The notes beneath the pieces are model-generated. The model worked only from the letters and a program-made list of their open reading frames with translations. It ran no database searches and was not told where the DNA came from. A DNA stretch of 64,000 nt from Adiantum capillus-veneris (Eukaryota; Streptophyta; Polypodiopsida; Polypodiales; Pteridaceae), in the NCBI GenBank assembly GCA_014529385.2, contig CM043969.1, positions 16,072,446 to 16,136,445 of the forward strand, given 5' to 3'. Each line of letters opens with the position of its first letter. Within the stretch, counting starts at the first letter, position 1. The position numbers were made by a program, and so were the translations under genes. Below are positions 1 to 12,036 of the stretch, piece by piece.

Positions 1-440
1 GACCCACATAGCTAGGCATAATTGAATACAAATGTGAATTTTGTTTTTTTGAGTAGAATCCTACATAATTATATAGCATTGGTATAAAGGATCAATATGA
101 AATTTTCTCCTAGGACTTTTGATTTTTTTTTAACGCTTATGGTGCCTATTATTTGCAAAATTTGAATGTAGATTTACACAACTATGATTATGGGTCAATT
201 TGGTTATCCTTGTAGTCTCAAATATGTGAGGAGATAATTTATAAGAACTCTTTTACTACTGTACATATGCTTCTTAAAGGGAGTTGTATAGATTCTTTCT
301 TTCAAGCACACGAATTTTTTTGAATATTAAGAAAAAAGAACGCTAAAGTGTCCTTTTTGTTACCAAACTATTGTTAAGGTATTGTTTGATGTTTGAGTTT
401 GGCCTTGAGCAACCTTTGCAAGCCTGGTTGTATTTCTATT
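1..440. other. AT-rich stretch, no gene seen
   Basis: No reading frame, RNA gene or repeat recognised. It lies just upstream of a LINE relic and may be the decayed endonuclease-to-RT part of that element, but I see no diagnostic motif. Confidence 0.4.
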
Positions 441-3330
441 CAGAGATGCAGAAGTGTATTCAACAAGTGGGGAAGGGTGTAGCCAAGCAGAAAAAATTGG
501 AATCTACACAAGCTCTAAATACATCAAGAATGTAATGTCCCAGGATGTATCAAACTTATCTGACGATGCCATAAAGAGGATTAGATCAGCTAGACAAGTG
601 CCAAAGAAACTTGATACAGAGACGGAATACAGAGCTATATTTTTACGTAGACAACATCAGGTGAAAGATGTTATTTAGTAAATTGTAGTCTAAGCATGCT
701 AGACAATGCATCAATAGGGTTATCAAGGAAGATGGACAAATGTTATCAGAACCAGATGCAATAATGACAGAATGTAAGCATTAATGAGTCAATCTTAAAC
801 AAGGATGTTGATGAGTCTCCTGAGAGGTAGCAAGATTTTGAGTTATTTTAATCAATGGTGTATCCATGCATTGAGAAATTTAATTCCGGTAAGCTCCTTT
901 TGAGGAAAATAAATTACTATGGGCTTTGAAGAAATCTAGAGATGATAAAACATATGGTGTTTGTGGTTTGACTAAAACTTTTGTGCTAGAATATTGGTGG
1001 AAATTGAGCCCATTGATCCTAACAGTTATAAATCATATTTGGCAAACTCAATGCATTGATCCTCTACTGAAACAATGACTCATCAAGCTGTTTCCCATGA
1101 AGACCTTTCTTGTCTCCCTTTCAGATTGGAGACCTATAACCATGATGGGCATTCTGTATAGAATATTGGTCAAGGTAGTGGCTATAAGATATCTCCTTTT
1201 TTTAGGAAACACTTGCATGAAGCTCAAACTAGATTCATAGGGGGAAGATCATAACTGGTGGATAACATCTTGAGTGTGATGTTGGGCATTGAGGCATGTA
1301 AAAAAAATAATCAAAAGGTAGTTATGTTGCAACTTGACTTTGATAAGGCCTTTGAGTCTATGATATGGGATTTTATGGTTAGGGTTCTCAAAAAGATGGG
1401 CTTTGGGAATAGAATATCTTCATGCATCCTGTTGTTGGGGTTGGGGGCATCCTCTAAGATCTTGATTAATGGAAGAATTTTTGAGGCTGTGTAGATATGT
1501 AGGTCAGTAAGACAGGGCTGTCCCTTGAGTCTATTACTATTTGATGTTGCTACTCACCCACTATTTTGTTTTCTCACTGCTCAAGCTATTGGGGGACACT
1601 TAAAATGGCTACAAACAGGGCAAGAACATGTGGTGGCCTTGGGATTTGCAGATGATACAATCACTTTTTTGTACGCTAATAATGCCAATATTGGGGAATG
1701 CTTTAACTATCTAAATATTTACTCACTTTCTGTAGGGCTAGAAATAAATTTGGGAAAATCCTACCTTATAGATGTGTCTGTAGAAAACTTTGATAAGCTC
1801 ATTTGGAGAGGGAAAACAATATATAGAGGAACAATCTTTAGGCATTTGGGCTATCCTATTGGTGTGGATGTGACCTCCAAATAGTTGGTTGATTGGGTAG
1901 AAGCTAGAGTATGCTCTAAAATTGCCAGTTGGCACTATGATGAGTGGCCTTTCCATGTGAGGATCACGATTATGTAATCTATTTTGGTTCCATATCTATT
2001 GTATTTTCTACCCCTATTGGACTGGTCTAATTTAGCTTTGAATAGGTTCAAATCAATGTACTTTAAGTTTTTGTGGGGTCCAATAACAAAGCATGGCTAG
2101 CTTGGGATTATGTTGCTCTGCCTGTTGAATTAGGTGGATTGGGGATCTTGCATCTGAAGCTACATATGCAAGCCAAAAGGGCTACTCTCCTTAAACATAT
2201 GCTGAATTCTAACAAATGATGGTCGAGGTTGTTATGGTTTCTGATTGATAGAGTTGTTGTCTATTCCATGGTATTTGGGACATGTTGTCGTAGGATAAGT
2301 GTTTCTCTGCTGCTCCTCTGAAGTTATATGGTAAAACTAGTAATGTGCTTGTTAAGTCATGGAAAGATGTATGTTCAAAATTTGTGTGGGCTGGCAGGGC
2401 TAGATACATAGAGAATTCTCTAGGTGTTGAATCTTGCTTTTGGAGTTTTGTGTTTAAAAAGCCTCCTGCCTTATTATTGGGGAAGAAAGACCTAACCCAC
2501 TTTAAAAGAGGGGTCAATGTAATTGAACAAATTGTGGACTCTAACAACAAGTTGGTTGCCTTTTTTTTCAGTTGCCACTAGACTTTTTAGGTTGGGGAAT
2601 GGACTCAGAGTGGCATGGGCCTTGCTTTGTGCTTCTGTTTTCAACATCCAAATTCCATGTAATCAACTTAGAGATTCTCGGACTGGGAACTACCAAACTC
2701 CTCTGCGAATTGGTGGACCTCTCCTACCATACAATTTTATCAGTTGTTGTTGCTTGATAGTCATATTCATGTGAGATGTAATATTGGGGTTTTGATAACA
2801 TCAGTCAATGGTGGTTGAAAGTGACTTTCAATTGGGATGTACATTGTACCTACAAACATAAAGTATTCATGTGGAGAATTTTGATTGGTTCTTTACCAAT
2901 TGGAGAGTTATTACCCAAGAGAAATGTAATGCAAGGGACTTGTATCAGATGTAATAATCTTGAGTCTATGAGACACTTGTTTTTAATTGTAATCAAGTTA
3001 GAATATGGTGGAAAACTCTCCAGAATACTATATGTTGTGCTTGCAGACCAAAATCATCAAGTATAGGATGCTCTTTGGGTTAATGATTATTGTGATGAAG
3101 AGGGTCTTGAATTGTTCTTGTTTTCTATTAGAGTTTGGATGTTATCCTTTATATGGAAAGCCAAGAACTCGTCAGTATTTTATAAGCATTTCCACTGCCA
3201 TGGGGTCTCCTAAAGATCAGGCTTCTTGAGGACTATATGTCCTTGCCTACAACTATGCAAAATTAGATGCAAAGGTATATTGATGCCTTGTAGGAATATG
3301 TAAATAAGTATGTACACAACAATGTAATAT
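440..3330 (+). mobile_element. LINE (non-LTR retrotransposon) relic, RT and C-terminal zinc-binding region
   Basis: This is a decayed plant L1-type LINE read on the plus strand. Around 1125-1250 the frame carries the RT-entry motif SDWRPITMMGILYRI. Positions 1258-1494 hold RT motif A (QLDFDKAFESMIWDF), and 1525-1884 hold the catalytic FADD box (1644-1655) followed by the GLEINLGKS region. At 2815-3060 comes the zf-RVT region (KVFMWRILIGSLPIGELL, then CIRCNNLESMRHLF), and near 3130-3170 the FIWKAKNSSVF tail. The pieces lie in several frames separated by stops, so it cannot be translated. An in-frame segment at 454-678 precedes the RT. No poly(A) or target-site duplication was found; a TG/AG microsatellite follows directly. 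Confidence 0.85.
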
Positions 3331-3346
3331 AGAGAAGGTTTTTCCC

Positions 3347-3348
<2 letters not shown>

Positions 3349-3436
<88 letters not shown>
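3349..3436. repeat. compound microsatellite (TG)n(AG)n
   Basis: About 50 bp of GT repeat passes into about 38 bp of GA repeat. The His-Thr and Leu-Ser reading frames across it are artefacts of the dinucleotide repeat. Confidence 0.98.
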
Positions 3437-3871
<435 letters not shown>

Positions 3872-3890
3872 TTGCACGCAAACCCCCACA

Positions 3891-4010
3891 CACGTACTAT
3901 CCAAAGTTAAATATAGAAGCTTATATAGTATAAACACTATATAAACCACACACATACTATCCAAAGTTAAATTTAGAAGCTTATATAGTATAAACACTAT
4001 ATAAACCCCT
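3891..4010. repeat. 60-bp tandem duplication, each unit with a perfect 8-bp-stem hairpin
   Basis: Units 3891-3950 and 3951-4010 are nearly identical. Each contains TATATAGT-ATAAAC-ACTATATA (3922-3943 and 3982-4003), an inverted repeat with an 8-bp stem and 6-nt loop. The array starts 67 nt beyond the P450 stop codon on the minus strand, so it could lie in the 3-prime UTR of that gene; this placement is inferred. Confidence 0.85.
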
Positions 4011-4077
4011 TACTTTTACAGAGTATGCACAAAGAAAGATGAACCTCACAATAGTCAAAGGTGATATGCATTACATG

Positions 4078-4695
4078 CTATTCTTTGCAACGCATTTGCG
4101 GAATGACCATGAGAGGTTTGGCACGCGTGGAAACTATACCAAATTTCTCCTCTAGGTTGACATAGTGGCCATGAGGAAGAATCCATTCAAAAGAATGAAC
4201 GAGGTTAGCAAGCGTGGATTGGATTGAGGCAATAGCTAGAGGCAATCCAGGACAAATTCGTCGCCCAGTGCCAAATGGTAGTAGCTCAAAGTGTTGTCCA
4301 CAAAAATCAATGAGTTCACCCTTTTCAGTTAAGAACCTCTCTGGCATGAACTTCTCTGGATCCTCCCAGATCTTAGGGTCATGCCCAATGGCCCACATAT
4401 TTGTTAGCAATGTACTCCCTTTAGGGATTATGTAGCCCCCAACCTTACATTCTTCTATGGACATACGTGGTGTCAATATTGGTCCTGGTGGATGTAGCCT
4501 CATTGTCTCTTTCAACACTGCTTGCAAGTACACCAAGTGTCTTAGCTCCTCTTCTTTTATCATTCTGCTCTCCCCCTTTGTGACACAATCTAGCTCCATT
4601 TGTAGTCTACTCATTGCTTGGGGAGTCCTCACTAGCTCTGCCATAGCCCAATCCATTGTGGTGCTAGATGAGTCGATACTTGCTGACATGAGCTC
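4078..4695 (-). CDS. Cytochrome P450 (CYP71 clan), exon 2: I helix to C terminus
   Basis: C-terminal 205 codons plus TAG of the P450 whose first exon is at 22872-23762. On the minus strand a pyrimidine/TG-rich tract and AATAG acceptor precede GAGCTCATG, and reading from that GAG continues exon 1 in phase 0. In the joined 502-residue numbering it holds the I-helix motif A302-S-I-D305-S-S, ExxR (E360-R363, KETMRLHP), PERF (415-418) and the heme loop FGTGRRICPG (438-447, ligand Cys445). These are the hallmark elements of a haem-thiolate mono-oxygenase, which uses O2 and electrons from NADPH-P450 reductase at the ER. There are no internal stops or frameshifts. The I-helix Gly and Thr of the family consensus are both Ser here. 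The substrate cannot be told from sequence. Confidence 0.93.
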   Translation of the reverse strand, partial: ELMSASIDSSSTTMDWAMAELVRTPQAMSRLQMELDCVTKGESRMIKEEELRHLVYLQAVLKETMRLHPPGPILTPRMSIEECKVGGYIIPKGSTLLTNMWAIGHDPKIWEDPEKFMPERFLTEKGELIDFCGQHFELLPFGTGRRICPGLPLAIASIQSTLANLVHSFEWILPHGHYVNLEEKFGIVSTRAKPLMVIPQMRCKE

Positions 4696-5099
4696 CTATT
4701 CACACACAAAATGTTCATCCACATATCACCACAAACCATGCAACTAAGTGAATGATTTTATAGACTAAACTTTTGTTGGGTGTGCTCTAGTAGAAAGGCA
4801 AATCCACCTTTGCATGTGTTTGTCGTGATGACATCAAATGTGATTGTGCAAGGACTTAATTATCATTCTATTGAAATTTATTGTGTTGTTTTATGTGCCA
4901 TTGAAAAAGAAAGGATCAATAAATTCAATTATGCATGTGTGTCCTTGCGATTTTCAATGTGTGTCTTTGAATGCACACCATTGTGTTCTTGCGATTTTCA
5001 ATGTGTCGTATGTTTCTGTCTGCATATTTTTCCATGTGTCTAAGTGTAGTTTTAGTGGACATCCTTGTAGTGTGCAATTTTTCCTTTTGCATGTAAGGA

Positions 5100-5332
5100 G
5101 GGGAAGGGGGAAGAAGAGGAGAAGAGGGAGGGGAGGGGAGGGGGGGGGGGGGGAGATTAATATATAGTGTTAAATCATATAGAATTTAATGAAATTCAAA
5201 CACGGTTTAATATATAGTGTCAAATCATATAGAATTTAATGAAGTCATATACCCCAACAACAATTACACACACATATATTGACATATATATTGAGATGTG
5301 TTTGTTGTATTGACATATATCTATAATCTCAA

Positions 5333-5390
<58 letters not shown>

Positions 5391-5472
5391 CCCTCTGCAT
5401 ATGTATTCATTTAGTGTACATATATTCATTTATTTATATCTATATGCACATGTTTATGAGTACAAACATTTA

Positions 5473-5540
<68 letters not shown>

Positions 5541-5808
5541 CTAGATGAAACATTTCATATGCTAAATAATGAGTCAATTAATTACTTTAGATGCTCAAGA
5601 TTTTGGGGATGAGGATCATAATGGAAAGACTGTGTGTGTGGGCGCGTGCGAGAGAGAGTATGTGTGTGTGTGCGCACGCGCACGCACGCGTGTGTTTTTC
5701 ACAAATAAACTTTAGATACATTTAATTATATACAATTTAATAAAATACAGATACGTTTCAATCATATATCCCAATAACAATTACAAAAGGGTAGAGATTG
5801 ACATCTAT

Positions 5809-5846
<38 letters not shown>

Positions 5847-6178
5847 GCACGCACGCACACCTCCGCACATACATGCGATAGTGTATATATACTCATTTAT
5901 TTATATACTTACATGTTCACGAGTACAAACACTCACGTATAAATATAAGTATATAAATAAATGAGTATATATACACTATCACATGTGTGTGTGTGTGTGT
6001 GTGTATGTGAGAGAGAGAGAGAGAGAGAGAGAGAGGGATACTGGATGAAACATTTCACATCCTAAATAATGAGTCAACTAATGACTTTAGATGCTCAAGA
6101 TTTTGGGCATGAGGATCATAATTGAAAGACTGTGTGTGTTTGTGTGTGTGTGTGTGTGTGAGGGAGAGAGAGAGATTG
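5100..6178. repeat. duplicated block of inverted compound microsatellites with a 35-bp perfect palindromic arm
   Basis: A G-rich tract (about 5135-5155) precedes two related units, about 5160-5690 and 5700-6178. They share flanking sequence (for example AATTTAATGAA before and ATGAAACATTTCA after). Each carries a (CT)n(CA)n tract (5333-5389; 5809-5860) followed by its reverse-complement type (TG)n(AG)n (5475-5540; 5984-6035). In the second unit the space between them holds a perfect 35-bp inverted repeat, 5877-5911 against 5946-5980. A further TG/AG tract lies at about 6132-6178. Confidence 0.9.
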
Positions 6179-6179
6179 A

Positions 6180-7338
6180 GAGATTTTCCAATGTTTTCTG
6201 TCTACGTACAATGTTATTTTGAGGATTTTTTTATATAAGCGCTTTATCCAAATCAAGCTCTTATTCTATGTGTGTCGATATTAATGGCCTCAATGTTTAT
6301 TTGTGTTCTGCTTTCATTGGAAATTGAGCCATTAGGATTGAGAGACTAGCTCCCGCGACCCGCCTTCAGCGTGTCTCGCTCACTCTTACCATGACACACA
6401 TGGTATTTATAAGGTGTGAAAACAACTTTCTTAATTAAGTTGTGCCTATATGACTTTAATTAGTTTTTTTCATAGTTAGCAATGTTAGGCCGCAGGAACC
6501 TTACCTTAATCCTACGATTATATATAGGCGGATCTGGAAGGACATCTGTGTTAGGGGAATTAGTGTGAAGGGATACATTATTAACACTGGCTACACCTTT
6601 TTGTAGTTGCTCTTGGTTCGACATACTGTCTTATTCAAGAATGCAATGCTGCACAAACCTGTTCTTCTATCTGTGTTCGGGTGTATTGTTTGTTGTCATT
6701 ACGGTCTATTGAACCTTAATTGTGGTATGTGTACATTTCTAATCATTTTGAGTTAATTCTGGTAGTACACTAACACATATCCACAGTTAACACACAGATG
6801 ACGGAGGGTTTGTTGAAGTAGTCGCCTCCCCTCCCCAACCCGCTCGCTCTCTCACACACACAAGCACACACCCTGCCCTTATAAAATAAGTTTAGATGCG
6901 CATATACACAAGACTTCCAACATGGTGTGAATATCTACTCCCTTTGTGTCCCCCTTTTCCCACTAAACAACCTTTGATCACGCTTAACTACATTCTCCCA
7001 AGCTCCAATAATAGAGAGTGAACTTCACTTGAGGGTCCGGAATCTGTGCAAAGAACCTAGTGCTTCCTAGCCTCACCTTGATTGATGAACCTAACCTATG
7101 CTTTTGCTCTAACACCAAAGGGGGATAGAGCAGATCTTGGCCATGACCCACATTTGGGAATGACGCACCTTTGTCTCTCTAAAAGGTGAAGTATTCCATC
7201 AGGAAATATATATAAGCAAAGGGGTAACATAAGAAGGATGAGTGCAAGCAGACTCTTGAAGAGCCCCACTTGTGTCAAGAGCTCTTTACCACCTCTATTC
7301 TTCGTCTCTATGTCCCTTCACCCCTAATTACTTCATGC
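6180..7338. other. intronic stretch with no gene seen
   Basis: No coding frame with family motifs, no RNA gene and no clear transposon end. Short frames (for example 7096-7278 minus) have no recognisable content. Confidence 0.4.
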
Positions 7339-8222
7339 CACTTAATGAGCTAAATAAATATAGAGAACTATCTCATCTCAAGCTATACAATGGATCGTGA
7401 GGAGAAAGGGATTAAAGTTTCAACAATCTGACAAACTTTGCTGACACAAACATAGTGGGAAGCCATTTGGTCTCTACTACCAATATACTTGTCTGTGATG
7501 TATGTGTAACTAACACAAACACTCTTACAAACATTTTCACCATCTTGGCAATCTCTTTACCTCTTCCTCCTAGTAAGTGTGCAAATCTTTCCTACTTACC
7601 TACAATCTTAGAGAGAGAGAGAGAAAGAAGAAGAAGAAGAAGAATGAATGAAGAAAACTTGTAAGGTAGGACATGTGCTCCTGATAGTAGAAAATAGACA
7701 AATTGTAGTTATGGCAGCTCTCATGATTTATGCATGAAGCAATTCCACCCTCCAACAATGCCTCATGTAGGTGCCCCTTGAACCTGCATGTCAAGCGCAC
7801 CCAAAAACTTGCAAGCAAGGTGCACCAACAATTAGATGCCAATTGGTGATGCCTCCCTAAAGCATACCCTTGCATCAAAGAGCATTGAGTTGCAAGAAAT
7901 ATCCCTTGGCTTCCATGACCTTGACCTATGTGGAGGCCTTGCCTCACCATAAGTGCACTTAATGAGCTAAATAAATACAAAAAAATATCACATCTCAAGC
8001 TATACAGTAGAATGTAAGGAGAAAAAAATTAATTCTTCAACAACCTCACAAACTTTGCGACACAAACACAGCGGAAAACCATCCGCTTGTACTACCAATA
8101 TACTTGTATGTCATGTACGTGTAACTAACACCAACACAATTAGCAGCATTTTTACAACACGGAAATCTCTTTTATCTCTTCCTCCCTACTACGTCTACAA
8201 AGCTTGTCTACTTACCTACAAT

Positions 8223-8264
<42 letters not shown>

Positions 8265-8575
8265 TCAAGGCAGGACATGTACTCTTAATAGTAGAAAATA
8301 GGCAAGTGCGACAAATTGTAGTTATGGCAGCTCTACATGATTTATGCATGAAGATATTCTAGCCTCCAACAATGCCGCCTATAGTTGCCCCTTGAACCTG
8401 CATGTCAAGCACCCCAAAACTTGCAAGCAAGGTGCATCAACTATGAGATGCCAATTGGTATTGCCTCTCTAAAGCTTACCCTTGCATCAAAGAGTGTTGA
8501 TTTGCAAGAAAGATTCCTTGGCTTCCATGACCTTGACCTATGTTGAGGCCTTGCCTCACAATAACTGCACCAAGA
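7339..8575. repeat. ~610-bp tandem duplication, two diverged units
   Basis: Unit 1 (about 7339-7948) and unit 2 (about 7949-8575) align along their length. Both start with CTTAATGAGCTAAATAAATA, then share the ACTACCAATATACTTGT block, a GA microsatellite (7609-7624; 8225-8260), TTATGCATGAAG and CTTCCATGACCTTGACCTATG. Neither unit has an open frame with recognisable content. It lies inside the P450 intron. Confidence 0.85.
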
Positions 8576-8691
8576 GAACCAGAATCTGGTCGAGCTTCTG
8601 CTACATGAAGTTGGGCTTGGTTTTGTGCATATATTTTCTTCTCCACCTTACTGACAAGACTACTGACTACCCATCTACTCCGTTGTTGTGG

Positions 8692-8692
<1 letters not shown>

Positions 8693-8769
<77 letters not shown>

Positions 8770-8802
8770 ACATGATAGCCTTCTCAAGAACTTGATTTGG
8801 TC

Positions 8803-8870
<68 letters not shown>

Positions 8871-8878
8871 GTGTGTGT
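8693..8878. repeat. (CT)n(CA)n ... (TG)n plus a 33-nt poly-G run
   Basis: CT/CA tract 8693-8772, about 30 nt of unique sequence, a TG tract from about 8805 to 8836, then 33 consecutive G (8837-8869) and a short TG tail. The CA and TG tracts are inverted relative to each other. The G run could form a quadruplex on the plus strand. Long frames across this block are artefacts. Confidence 0.95.
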
Positions 8879-8879
8879 A

Positions 8880-11036
8880 TTGCAAGCAAGAACTTCTTCA
8901 AAACCCACTTTGGCATGTTAGGAGTTATGGTGTATGGAGAAAATAGAGTGGGTAAGCAAGGAGCTTTTCGCTCGGGAGAACGGCCAATTGTATGCAACAT
9001 CCCGGATGAGACCAAACGAAAGATTATCCTTGAAAATAGTTGGATCTATGTAAGGTATACAAAATGTTTTTTATGTGAAGATTGCACTATTAAGCAACAA
9101 AATATGTGTCTCAAGGTATATGAGAAGAAGAATAAGAAAAACAAGGACATCTCTCATGAAGAAAATGTACCCAAGGAGGATGCAAGTCTCTCAAGCAAAT
9201 AGGAATGCATGACCTAGGAGATCGATTTACAATTGAAAGTATTCTTTTGAAATTGCAATGGATACCCATGGAATGCGGAGATTCTCATTGATGAACTAAC
9301 AAGAAAAGCCGATGTTGTACTACTTATTGAAACTTGGGAGCATGATACACAAAGGATTAACGGGTTGGAGGATTACAATGTACATCCTTTGATGTAGTCA
9401 AAGAATCTCAAGCAACAAAGAGGGAAAGGAGGGGTAGCATGTGTGGTTAAGAAAGGACTAGAAGATTTTGTATCAATTGTGAAAGATGACAAGCACAACA
9501 TAACTTGGCTAAAAATCATGGCACCAAAAAGAACACATATTTTTGTAACTGATTTCTACATTCCTCATCACGATTCTCCCTTTTATGCTTGCATGGATAA
9601 AGATGAGCCATTTTTTATTTAGAGGATGATATTTCTTATTTTAAAGGTGAAGGTGATGTTGTTGTCTTTGGGGATATGAATGCTTGCATAAAAAACATTG
9701 CAACATGATACTCAGCAATTTGATATGCCATACATTTCAAGGGAATTGGAGGAAGTTCACTTGTATGATCGTACTTCAATGGATGAGAAAGAGCCGGATC
9801 CCTATGGAAAGTTACTTTTACACATGTGTAATAGCATGTGTATGCTCATTTCCAATGGTGTATCTTTGTGGAGTGGAACCAATGGATTTACATGTAGAAA
9901 ACATAATGGGGATGGTGTGATTGACTATATTCTACTCTTTGAAGCCATCATGTATCGCATAAAGAGTTTTACGGTTGGCCAATGGAGCCCAAAATCAGAC
10001 CATCGAACATTATGTATTGACCTTGCATGTGGAGAAGCAACTAAGCATATAATCTCAGCCAAAGGAAAGAGAAGTTATCACTATGTAGGGATTTCAAATG
10101 GGCATCTATGTATATAAAAAAGGTTGAGCAAAACTTATGAGTGACAAAGCTTCAATATGACACACCATTGAAAACTAAATGGGAAGCGTTCAAGAAAGAT
10201 TTTTGTTCTTGTGCCGAAGAATGCTTTGCCATAAAGCATGTCCATGGTATCAACAAAGATAGATCACAAAAAAGGCGGTTTTATAAAGAATGCCAAGATG
10301 CATGAAAGTTGATAAATCTTGATGCAATTATGGACAAAGAAAACTATGGAAAATTCATTTGCATACATACAAGGCATTGATTCAAAAGAAGAGGGAGGCC
10401 AGTTCATTTACGTCTTCCCTTTTGCAGAATCCCTTTTAAGTGGTAGTCATGGGGCAGCCCTATGGCACCAAGGGTCCTTTGGCTGGGGCTTGGCTCCGCA
10501 TCAACAACATGCAGCACCATTGGAGGGTCTCTAGTGGTGAAGTTCTGGTCCTTGGTTTGGCTTCTCTCTGCACTTCTTCCATATGTTGCTGGTCTATTTT
10601 TTGGTCGTGTTTGGATGGCCCCCTCCATTCTAGGGTTGGATCTTGGTGGCGGCAAGGAACGATCGTGGGATCCTCTATGGTGGTGCTTCTTGAACAAGCC
10701 ACAATTGTAAGTCTTTTCTTGATGTTGTGCTTACTGGTGTTATTGTTGTCCTTTGAGTCTATAATGGGTAAAGGGCCCCTGTAAAGCCCTGTGTCATCTT
10801 GTATGATTATGGTCTTCCTTCAGGGGGATGTCCTTCGGGGGTGGAAATCCTAAAGTATTCCATGGCAACCACGAGGTATTTTGTAAACATTCATGCTAGT
10901 CTTGAGAACCTTTATGTCTTGATGTGATGTTTTGGACTTCTTGGCTCAATGTTAGCAAGGATATGTATGGTTTTGTGGTTCTAATCTACCTTTTCTCACT
11001 ATATTGAGTGAGCTTTGCAAAAAAAAAAAAAAAGAT
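8880..11036 (+). mobile_element. LINE relic: ORF1 tail, endonuclease and 3-prime end with poly(A)
   Basis: A decayed plus-strand LINE. At about 9040-9110 the frame has a zinc-knuckle-like CFLCEDC...C spacing suggestive of the ORF1 tail. From about 9240 an apurinic endonuclease (EEP) domain can be followed across stops: the N-terminal FNCNG-type start, VVLLIETWEHD, GGVACVVKKG, then at 9698-10117 NGFTCRKHNGDGVIDYIL and the catalytic SDHRTL box near 10000. No RT follows, so the element is internally deleted. It ends with CTCACTATATTGAGTGAGCTTTGC and 15 A (to about 11034), a LINE-type 3-prime end like others in this window. Confidence 0.8.
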
Positions 11037-11222
11037 TCCATTCATTATCTCTCCATTATCTTAACAAATTTCACTTGCAACAAGAAACATGACCCATGAT
11101 AACCCATATCTGTATATATACTATGTATAGTTGGGGGGAGGGATTCCAGCCTCCTCCCCCGAACACATGTTGCAAGCTCTTTACTTTCATCAGTGTCTCT
11201 TGAAGCCCTAGCACTTGCACAA

Positions 11223-11277
<55 letters not shown>

Positions 11278-12036
11278 TTGGTCATTACTTGGATTTCCTG
11301 CACAATTCAAAATGCATGCATGCACACACGCTTGCATGTACACACACAGCTAGGAACCAAGTCAACTCTGTGTCAGAGTCGCATGTTTTGTGCTCACTGA
11401 GCAGTAACAAATACACTGACATGGATTGAGCTCACTGAGCGGCGGAGTGCATCCTAAAAATCCTTATTTGCTTCAAAGTCTCAACTTGATTGACACTGTT
11501 CCTTTATAAATAAAATAAAATATTTAAGTGTGTTGAAGGAAATCACTAAAGTTTGGATGTTAACGCTACATTAACTAGCTCACTTGAAAATTCCTGATGG
11601 AAATGGCACCTTCATTTGAAACTAGAGCTCCCATTGAGGGTAACTAGGCTCTGGAGCTCTTCATGTGAGATATAAAATCTCTCAAACCATCATGTTACCT
11701 ATAGCCCAAGATAGAAGCCAATCTTCAACACTATTTTAGAAATCTTCCCTTAAACCCCATACAAATTGTCAAGTTGGTCCCACTTGGTTTGCTAGTGCCT
11801 AATTCATCCAAACAATGAATGAGAACTTCATCAAGATGAAGCATGATAGTTGCTTGTTCTCGTCCATCACCTTTGATACTTTCCAGATTTGCAGAGTTGA
11901 TTTTCCTTGTATCTTTGATAATAGATCAATAACCTTTCTTCATCATTTTGTACTTGATCAACACTTTCCATGAGTGAAATTTTTCTTTGTTAAGTTTATG
12001 CATTCAAGGTTTATCTTCTCCTTGAGCCATTATATA
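11037..12036. other. intronic spacer with GA microsatellite
   Basis: Contains a (GA)25 tract at 11225-11275. Otherwise I see no gene, RNA or transposon end. Confidence 0.5.

Noticed and set aside
5333-6178. CRISPR-like array
   Set aside because: The repeats are microsatellites and a two-unit duplication, with no regular repeat-spacer pattern, in a eukaryotic context.
10404-10784. Overlapping frames on both strands near 10.4-10.8 kb as genes
   Set aside because: Mirror-image shadows in the 3-prime part of a LINE relic; no family motif.
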